This document shows, piece after piece, positions 56,763-64,000 of a stretch of DNA of 64,000 nt. The position numbers and the translations under genes were made by a program. The stretch comes from Eunapius fragilis (taxonomy: Eukaryota; Porifera; Demospongiae; Spongillida; Spongillidae), in contig OY811988.1 of NCBI GenBank assembly GCA_963681505.1, positions 4,447,735 through 4,511,734 of the forward strand, written 5' to 3'. Under the pieces are notes generated by a model that was not told the DNA's origin, searched no databases, and worked only from the letters and a program-made list of their open reading frames with translations. How positions within the stretch are numbered: the first letter of the stretch is position 1; the number at the start of each line of letters is the position of its first letter.

Positions 56763-59700
56763 AAAACCAAATTGGAAAAGAGGCTTGTGTTTAAATACGC
56801 ATATCGCTGTAGCTGTGAACGCTTCAGCTTTTCAACATTTAATGCTTTCCCCCCTAGAATGCTCCCTGGGATGAATGAACATCTTTTTTGCAAATTCCAA
56901 GTACAAGCTTAAGTTATATACTGTGCATAGGGGGAGGTGGGTGGGGTGACTGGCACACTGCAGTGGCTGATGACTGAGTGCACCCTACCTTAGTCTCCCT
57001 TATACATGTATTACGTATGGAGCCTGGTACTAGATCACAAAAAAAGTTTTGGTAGTTAGGTTTTGGTTGGGGTTTTAACACTGCCCTTTCGAGGTCAGAG
57101 GGGGTAGGAATAGTACATGTACATGTATGCTTGGGCTGTGTCAGATGTTTATTAGCAGTCAGGTGGATGTTAATGGAAGGCAGCATTCCCACAATGTACA
57201 TTGTGTGGTACCTAACATAAAACTTTCAGGAAATAAAAATGGTACTTTTACAAGATTTAGAAAGATTAAAAAAAGTAAGCAGAAACATTCACGGTTACGG
57301 AGATACAAAGAATGAAGTAATGCATGAATGTGACCTGTACAGTTGCTGGGAGCAAAGGTACAGTAGCAGAGACAGAACCTGTACTTTATGGTTTAAACCC
57401 AAACTACTACAAATACAAGCATTTTAATGGGGGCAGAGGAGTTTTAAACTATGCATATTTTTATGCTATACTTTATGGTTTAAACACAAATCCCAACCAG
57501 TGGCAACCAATAATACGACAATGCCACCCTAGTTTGTGTGAAGGTCATACTGTAGAAGTAAAGAACAGAAGCATGTCCTTGCATGGGAATATACATACAT
57601 GTATCATACACGTACACACAGTCATCATCATCATGACTTACGCCTCCCAGAAGCAAGGATGGATCTTCATCACACATTTTAAGAATATTGTCAATGAATT
57701 TTTCAGACCCTTGCAGCAGTGACCTCATGTCGAACCTCGGGTCCCTGTCAAAGATGTGAGTAAGCTGGGTGTTGGTAAGCACACTCAGGATCTGGTAGTA
57801 GGCATAGTTCAACTGCGTAGTCAGCTGGGTGGGTGGGTGGGTGGGTGGTGGTGAATAACATGAAACCACAATGCTGGGGTATCTTTCCTACAGTGATTTA
57901 CTTGTATGTGTTGCAAATACATGTAGTATTACCCTCCGTACTCTTACCAACCTCTTATCCCACCCCCTATTCCTACCTACCTCTACCCCACCCCTTATTC
58001 CTACCTACCTCTGCCCCACCCCCTATTCCTACCTACCTCTGCCCCACCCCTTATTCCTACCTACCTCTGCCCCACCCCCTATTCCTACCTACCTCTGCCC
58101 CACCCCCTATTCCCACCTACTTCTGCCCCACCCCCTATTCCTACCTACCTCTGCCCCACCCCCTATTCCTACCTACCTCTGCCCCACCCCCTATTCCTAC
58201 CTACCTCTGCCCCACCCCTTATTCCTACCTACCTCTGCCCCACCCCCTATTCCTACCTACCTCTGCCCCACCCCCTATTCCTACCTACCTCTGCCCCACC
58301 CCCTATTCCTACCTACCTCTGCCCCACCCCTTATTCCTACCTACCTCTGCCCCACCCCCTATTCCTACCTACCTCTGCCCCACCCCCTATTCCCACCTAC
58401 TTCTGCCCCACCCCCTATTCCTACCTACCTCTGCCCCACCCCCTATTCCTACCTACCTCTGCCCCACCCCCTATTCCTACCTACCTCTGCCCCACCCCCT
58501 ATTCCCACCTACTTCTGCCCCACCCCCTATTCCTACCTACCTCTGCCCCACCCCCTATTCCTACCTACCTCTGCCCCACCCCCTATTCCTACCTACCTCT
58601 GCCCCACCCCTTATTCCTACCTACCTCTGCCCCACCCCCTATTCCTACCTACCTCTGCCCCACCCCCTATTCCCACCTACTTCTGCCCCACCCCCTATTC
58701 CTACCTACCTCTGCCCCACCCCCTATTCCTACCTACCTCTGCCCCACCCCCTATTCCTACCTACCTCTGCCCCACCCCCTATTCCTACCTACCTCTGCCC
58801 CACCCCCTATTCCTACCTACCTCTGCCCCATCCCCTATTCCTACCTACCTCTGCCCCACCCCCTATTCCTACCTACCTCTGCCCCACCCCCTATTCCTAC
58901 CTACCTCTGCCCCACCCCCTACCCCTAGGAGTAGGGGGTGGGGCAGAGGTACATGTAGGTACAATACCCTGACTTGAATGTACACATTGTTAATTATTAG
59001 TCCTACAGGTGGGGGTAGGGGTGGTGGGGGTAGGGGGTAGATGTAAGTTTTATGGTTTCAAATAATTACTTAATTAAAACCTTATCACATCTACCGTTCT
59101 ACCTACACTTCCACCAGTGACGCCAACTTCCCATACTAGTACTACCGATAAGCAGCCCACACCACACCCACCCTTACAACTACATCACCACATTTCAACC
59201 TATACTTCCCATCCTGCTGCAGTGCATTAATGAGATGCTTATTAGAATTAAAACATTAATCAAGGCCCCCTTTTCAAGACATCACATCCCTCCCAAATAA
59301 ATACACAGTCACCATCCCAAATTCCATCACACCTTCCTCCTCCTCCTCCTGCTCCGTGCACACACAGTCACCATTATAACTCCACCTCCTTTGAGGTCTC
59401 ATCCCTACCTGCGCCTCTGACTGTCTTGTTCTTGACACAGTCACAAACATCAGCGGTCCCTTGCACAGGAACACAAAATTGTGCTTACCAGCCACCACAT
59501 ACCTGTATGCATATAAACATACGGCGTACACTTATCACGGTGCATGTATACATGCACCTGCATGGATATGACGCGTGTATACATACATATGTATACATGT
59601 ACATACATGTACGTATATGTATACATACATACATACATGTGAAGGAAACACACGTACATGTACATGTATGCACACATCAGAGGAAAACACAATGTGAACC

Positions 59701-61553
59701 CATACATACATACATACATACATCATTGAAGGTCCAGACTGTGCAATGCTGACACGAGTCACAACATGAGAATGCACATGTATGCACACATACATGTACA
59801 TGTACATAAGGCAAGTTTATGGAAGTCAATGCATCAGGGCATTTTTTCAAATATATTTGCCTTAGTGGTAATGAGTAGTACATGTGGGTCTGTAGTAACA
59901 GATTTCAGAACATGCTGACTATTATGCAACAGCGTGCAAGTCACTCATGGAACTGTTTCCATAATTGAGATTTCCAATTATGAGAACAGATATGCACATG
60001 GAATGTCTAGTTGTTCTGGGTACTGTCTTCTGAGCACCCCCCCCCCCACCCCCCATCCCCCCCCCCCCCCTTCCCACTGTACAGATACGTATCTATCTGT
60101 TTGGGGGGGGGGATATATACAAACATATACATGTACACGCCAACCTGAGAACATCCTTGTCATCCTGGACGAAAGAGATTAGTGCTTGCATGATTCCAAA
60201 GAGGTTGACTAATTTGTCTTCTTGTCCATACCTGGGAGCAAAGGTATAGCAGAGACAGAACCTATACTGACAACAGACAAACTCCCTCTCCTTTCCCGCA
60301 CCCTAGCTGGGAGGCCACTGACTTCAGACCAGCCATAGAAAGTTTACTACATGCATTTTTAAACTGATCCAATACCAGTATAGTTACATGTGCCAGTAGA
60401 GCTATCCGCACTTTTTTTTTTAACCGCATGTGGAGCATAATGGATAGCTTTACTTGCACAGTTTGTGTTACAAGTAAAGCATTTTCTCATCCTAAAAGAA
60501 CTTGTGTTACATGCCACTAACCATTAAATGTAAATGTACACGTTGTGTAAACGGCTGAACAGCTCAAAAACTTTTTTTTGTTTGTTCGTGTACTTGTACA
60601 TGCTGGTGTACTTGTACATGCTGGTGTGATGCAGAACACAAGGCACACATGTAAATACGACCGGGCCAATAAACAGTGCTGCGCACAAGTAACGTTCACC
60701 TGAAGAAGCAATCTACATTAGCAGGATGAATTGACTGAAAAATCAATGCCACGCTACATTATATACACATAACCTGTACACCGACGTGTACATGTGCAGG
60801 TTGACTATACATACATGTGAAGGTGTAACTGCATCTTGACTATGCATACTGCATCCATGTAGATATTACATGTTTGTATTACCATATATAGTACTTCATT
60901 CTACAGTAACACATACATGTACCATGTACATGTATGCATTACCACATACATGTATTACTTCATTCTACAGTACACACATACATGTACATGTATGTGATGT
61001 TACTGTAATACATCCAATACACCTGTATCAACATGCAGTAGCGGAGGTAAAGGAGATGAAGAGGGGATAGTGAAGAGGGCCCTATGGTATGGTAAAGGAG
61101 ATGAAGAGGGGATAGTGAAGAGGGTCCTATGGTATGGTAAAGGAGATGAAGAGGGGATAGTGAAGAGGGTCCTATGGTAATGGAGATGGAGAGGGGATAG
61201 TGAAGAGGGCCCTATGGTATGGTAAAGGAGATGAAGAGGGGATAGTGAAGAGGGTCCTATGGTAATGGAGATGGAGAGGGGATAGTGAAGAGGGCCCTAT
61301 GGTATGGTAAAGGAGATGAAGAGGGGATAGTGAAGAGGGTCCTATGGTAATGGAGATGGAGAGGGGATAGTGAAGAGGGTCCTATGGTAAAGGAGATGAA
61401 GAGGGGATAGTGAAGAGGGTCCTATGGTAAAGGAGATGAAGAGGGGATAGTGAAGAGGGTCCTGTGGAGCTAACCTGCTATAAATTGGCTTCCCAGAAAA
61501 GCTGATGATGAAGACGTGCTTCTTGTGTTGAACCCACAGAGGTGAGTCCACAT
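51620..61553 (-). CDS. MON1: Vacuolar fusion protein MON1 homologue (12 exons, 5' incomplete)
   Basis: Minus-strand exons: 61553-61475, 60231-60145, 59502-59409, 57824-57642, 56619-56548, 56405-56324, 55902-55688, 54624-54558, 53705-53588, 52610-52508, 52033-51938, 51664-51620. Every junction is GT/AG and in phase; together they encode ~412 residues ending KDEEKLVFSLVNTF. Diagnostic stretches: [112 protein letters not shown]. These cover the three longin domains. MON1 with CCZ1 is the Rab7 guanine-nucleotide exchange factor driving Rab5-to-Rab7 conversion on late endosomes. Human MON1 proteins are about 550 residues; the missing ~140 N-terminal residues are normally acidic and poorly conserved, and lie upstream, perhaps beyond the satellite at the window end. 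No breaks within the conserved core. Confidence 0.95.
53275..53421. mobile_element. 147-bp foldback MITE in a MON1 intron
   Basis: GTTAGATACTGGAACCGAGG at the left and GGTTCCAGTATCTAAC at the right; pairing continues through GATCTACGTGATTT and GAATACCCTCGGGCCCTT almost to the centre. No TSD evident. A separate hairpin CCAGCGGGCGGGTATTCTA / ACCCGCTGG lies at 52788-52832. Confidence 0.8.
54323..54347. repeat. Poly-C tract, 25 bp
   Basis: Uninterrupted C25 in a MON1 intron (G25 on the transcribed-sense strand). Confidence 0.95.
54511..54542. repeat. (CA)n microsatellite
   Basis: About 15 CA units, only 16 bp downstream (minus sense) of the donor of MON1 exon 54624-54558. Confidence 0.9.
55388..55413. 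repeat. Poly-C tract, 26 bp
   Basis: Uninterrupted C26 in a MON1 intron. Confidence 0.95.
56458..56545. repeat. (CT)n tract abutting a MON1 splice donor
   Basis: On the minus (sense) strand the donor AAG|GTGAGAGAGAG runs straight into the (GA)n tract, so the repeat starts within the extended donor site of exon 56619-56548. Confidence 0.93.
56688..56761. repeat. (CA)n microsatellite
   Basis: About 36 CA units, reading (TG)n on the sense strand, ending about 70 bp upstream of the acceptor of MON1 exon 56619-56548. Confidence 0.95.
57953..58925. repeat. 28-bp satellite array inside a MON1 intron
   Basis: About 35 units of CCTATTCCTACCTACCTCTG + CCCCACCC. Variant units (TTCCCACCTACTTCTG) recur at intervals of about 10, 4 and 6 units, indicating block duplication. 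Because 28 is not a multiple of three, all three frames stay open as a 28-residue peptide repeat: the ~370-codon frames here are artefacts, not genes. Confidence 0.97.
58895..58965. repeat. Terminal inversion of the satellite array
   Basis: The last unit, ACCTCTGCCCCACCCCCTAC, is followed within 14 bp by its inverse GGTGGGGCAGAGGT..GTAGGTAC. The array therefore ends in a hairpin with a ~20-bp stem. Confidence 0.8.
59560..59820. repeat. ACATACATGTACATG simple sequence
   Basis: Irregular (ACAT)n/(ACATGT)n tracts in a MON1 intron. Cys/His/Tyr-rich frames crossing this block are artefacts. Confidence 0.8.
61040..61465. repeat. ~45/38-bp minisatellite next to a MON1 exon
   Basis: About ten units of GGAGATGAAGAGGGGATAGT + GAAGAGGG(C/T)CCTATGGTA, in two length classes depending on an extra TGGTAAA. 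It ends about 10 bp from the exon boundary at 61475, on the intron side. Confidence 0.93.
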
Positions 61554-61732
61554 CTGCAGAGAAAGTTGGAGGGGGAAGTCAGGTGGATGTCCATGAGATT
61601 GCACAGCAAAGTTCATGTGTGCATGGATACATGTATACGCACACCCATGTGAGGAATGAGGCACGACACAACATGAACTATTGCAGTACTTACATGTATA
61701 CGCAGAGAATACCTGTCGAGCTGTCATGTACT

Positions 61733-61995
61733 ACCAAGGTGACCCACACCCTGAGGTACTACCAAGGTGACCCACACCCTGCTCAGGGTACTACCAAGGT
61801 GACTCACACCCTGCTCAGGGTACTACCAAGGTGACCCACACCCTGCTCAGGGTACTACCAAGGTGACCCACACCCTGAGGTACTACCAAGGTGACCCACA
61901 CCCTGAGGTACTACCAAGGTGACCCACACCCTGAGGTACTACCAAGGTGACCCACACCCTGAGGTACTACCAAGGTGATCCACACCCTGAGGTAT
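61733..61995. repeat. ~28-33-bp minisatellite (CAAGGTGACCCACACCCTGA)
   Basis: About nine units of GTACTACCAAGGTGACCCAC + ACCCTGAG, three of which carry an extra CTCAG. Lies just upstream (minus sense) of the first MON1 exon seen. Confidence 0.92.
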
Positions 61996-62464
61996 ATGTA
62001 CATGTAAGACCACTCCCCTCTGCCCCAATAAAAAATGGCTCATCTCTGTAACCGTTACACAGGCAGTTTCTGCAACCTCTTTATGGTATTCCAACATGAT
62101 TTTGTAAAAAGGTACACAGAAGTGTTTGCAGTTATGAGCCTTTTTTTTTTTTTCCCAGGAAGGGGCGAATTACCAAAGACAGCCATCAAGGTCCAGAACC
62201 AGCAACTAGTTCATCCTGTGGTTGTAGATATTTACATAACATGTACCTTTTATCCTTGTGTACACCAACTGTACATTGTACAAGGTTTGCACTGCAACAG
62301 TAAATATAATTACGTGGTTTGTTCATCTGTAGAAATTGGGTTCCACATCCTCAATTGATTAAGCAAGACACAATCACTCACAGATAAAGGGTAACATTGA
62401 AGTTTGCAGCTACATGTAGAACAACAGAATCTAGTTCCTGGTTCCCTCCTTGCCAAACCCTGAC

Positions 62465-64000
62465 AATACACATGTACTTCACTTGCCTTCCTCCTCCACC
62501 ATACACATGTACTTCACTTGCCTTCCTCCTCCACCCCCCTGACAATACACATGTACTTCACTTGCCTTCCTCCTCCACCCCCTGACAATACACATGTACT
62601 TCACTTGCCTTCCTCCTCCACCCCCTGACAATACACATGTACTTCACTTGCCTTCCTCCTCCACCATACACATGTACTTCACTTGCCTTCCTCCTCCACC
62701 CCCTGACAATACACATGTACTTCACTTGCCTTCCTCCTCCACCCCCTGACAATACACATGTACTTCACTTGCCTTCCTCCTCCACCCCCTGACAATACAC
62801 ATGTACTTCACCTGCCTTCCTCCTCCACCCCCTGACAATACACATATACTTCACTTGCCTTCCTCCTCCACCCCCCTGACAATACACATGTACTTCACTT
62901 GCCTTCCTCCTCCACCCCCCTGACAATACACATGTACTTCACCTGCCTTCCTCCTCCACCCCCTGACAATACACATGTACTTCACTTGCCTTCCTCCTCC
63001 ACCCCCTGACAATACACATGTACTTCACTTGCCTTCCTCCTCCACCCCCTGACAATACACATGTACTTCACTTGCCTTCCTCCTCCACCCCCTGACAATA
63101 CACATGTACTTCACTTGCCTTCCTCCTCCACCCCTGACAATACACATGTACTTCACTTGCCTTCCTCCTCCACCCCCTGACAATACACATGTACTTCACT
63201 TGCTTTCCTCCTCCACCCCCTGACAATACACATGTACTTCACTTGCCTTCCTCCTCCACCATACACATGTACTTCACTTGCCTTCCTCCTCCACCCCCTG
63301 ACAATACACATGTACTTCACTTGCCTTCCTCCTCCACCCCCTGACAATACACATGTACTTCACTTGCCTTCCTCCTCCACCCCCTGACAATACACATGTA
63401 CTTCACCTGCCTTCCTCCTCCACCCCCTGACAATACACATATACTTCACTTGCCTTCCTCCTCCACCCCCCTGACAATACACATGTACTTCACTTGCCTT
63501 CCTCCTCCACCCCCCTGACAATACACATGTACTTCACCTGCCTTCCTCCTCCACCCCCTGACAATACACATGTACTTCACTTGCCTTCCTCCTCCACCCC
63601 CTGACAATACACATGTACTTCACTTGCCTTCCTCCTCCACCCCCTGACAATACACATGTACTTCACTTGCCTTCCTCCTCCACCCCCTGACAATACACAT
63701 GTACTTCACTTGCCTTCCTCCTCCACCCCTGACAATACACATGTACTTCACTTGCCTTCCTCCTCCACCCCCTGACAATACACATGTACTTCACTTGCTT
63801 TCCTCCTCCACCCCCTGACAATACACATGTACTTCACTTGCCTTCCTCCTCCACCCCCCTGACAATACACATGTACTTCACTTGCCTTCCTCCTCCACCC
63901 CCCTGACAATACACATGTACTTCACTTGCCTTCCTCCTCCACCCCCCTGACAATACACATGTACTTCACTTGCCTTCCTCCTCCACCCCCCTGACAATAC
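62465..64000. repeat. 43-bp satellite with 595-bp higher-order repeat, runs off window
   Basis: About 36 units of TGACAATACACATGTACTTC + ACTTGCCTTCCTCCTCCACCCCC (42-44 bp). Rare variants repeat at a fixed spacing: CACATATACTTC at 62841 and 63436, the shortened CCACCATACACATG unit at ~62662 and ~63257, and TTGCTTTCC at ~63200 and ~63795. All are 595 bp apart, so ~14 monomers form a higher-order unit that has been duplicated. Confidence 0.96.

Noticed and set aside
56384-56893. 169-codon frame with CVCV and ERER runs on the minus strand
   Set aside because: It spans two MON1 exons and their microsatellite introns in mixed frames; the true coding parts are the annotated MON1 exons.
57833-58977. 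Two overlapping ~370-codon proline/leucine-rich frames
   Set aside because: Artefact of the 28-bp satellite, which stays open in all frames; located inside a MON1 intron on the opposite strand.
62558-63347. Identical 64-codon Gly/Val/Cys-rich frames on the minus strand
   Set aside because: Translations of the 43-bp satellite; their identity only reflects the 595-bp higher-order repeat.
1-64000. CRISPR array, bacterial operon or defence island
   Set aside because: Tandem arrays lack spacer structure, and all genes show spliceosomal introns and animal domain content.
1-64000. tRNA or rRNA genes
   Set aside because: No convincing A-box/B-box pair with cloverleaf and no rRNA-like conserved stretch was seen by eye; a covariance-model scan would be needed to be certain.

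Overview
This is eukaryotic, almost certainly animal, nuclear DNA. Coding exons are split by introns with GT/AG boundaries, and the recognisable genes belong to metazoan signalling and trafficking families (CABIT-SAM adaptor-like proteins, MON1). Most of the remainder is AT-rich sequence packed with microsatellites, minisatellites, foldback elements and transposon debris. The mix of CABIT-SAM genes, small introns, OTU-bearing Helitron remnants and the very frequent palindromic words TGCATGCA and ACATGTACATGT suggests a marine invertebrate, perhaps a sponge. The species assignment is inference. I found no rRNA, tRNA, CRISPR array, bacterial operon or viral gene.

Layout. 1-20 kb: no supported cellular gene. 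It holds diverged repeats, a (GAA)~100 tract, hairpins, a pogo-like MITE, a four-copy 150-bp tandem repeat, three copies of a near-palindromic MITE family, three copies of a ~350-bp dispersed repeat, and remnants of a repetitive basic transposon peptide. 20.1-23.4 kb (minus): CABIT-SAM gene A, four exons. 23.4-40 kb: a fourth MITE copy, a proline-rich ORF of doubtful status, a decayed Pif1-helicase/OTU Helitron protein, a foldback element, minisatellites, a solo LTR with a target-site duplication, two integrase-core fragments and two exon-like pieces of a voltage-gated calcium-channel gene. 40.4-44.4 kb (plus): gene B, with two CABIT domains and a SAM domain. 45.2-47.4 kb (minus): gene C, with one CABIT and one SAM domain, convergent with B. 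47.7-49.1 kb: a TIR element inserted into a repeat that also lies upstream of gene B. 51.6-61.6 kb (minus): twelve exons of MON1, whose splice phases all join into one longin-domain protein. 61-64 kb: satellite arrays, including a 43-bp unit organised into a 595-bp higher-order repeat that runs off the window.

How the genes relate. A, B and C are paralogues of the THEMIS/GAREM (CABIT) superfamily. In each, the C-terminal SAM domain is on its own phase-0 last exon, and each carries a proline-rich stretch (clear PxxPxR motifs in B and C); C also has a YxN motif. They look like a local family of receptor-proximal scaffolds. MON1 is an unrelated neighbour: with CCZ1 it forms the guanine-nucleotide exchange factor for Rab7 on late endosomes. 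The CABIT-SAM cluster, especially the two-CABIT-plus-SAM architecture of gene B, is the most interesting biology here.
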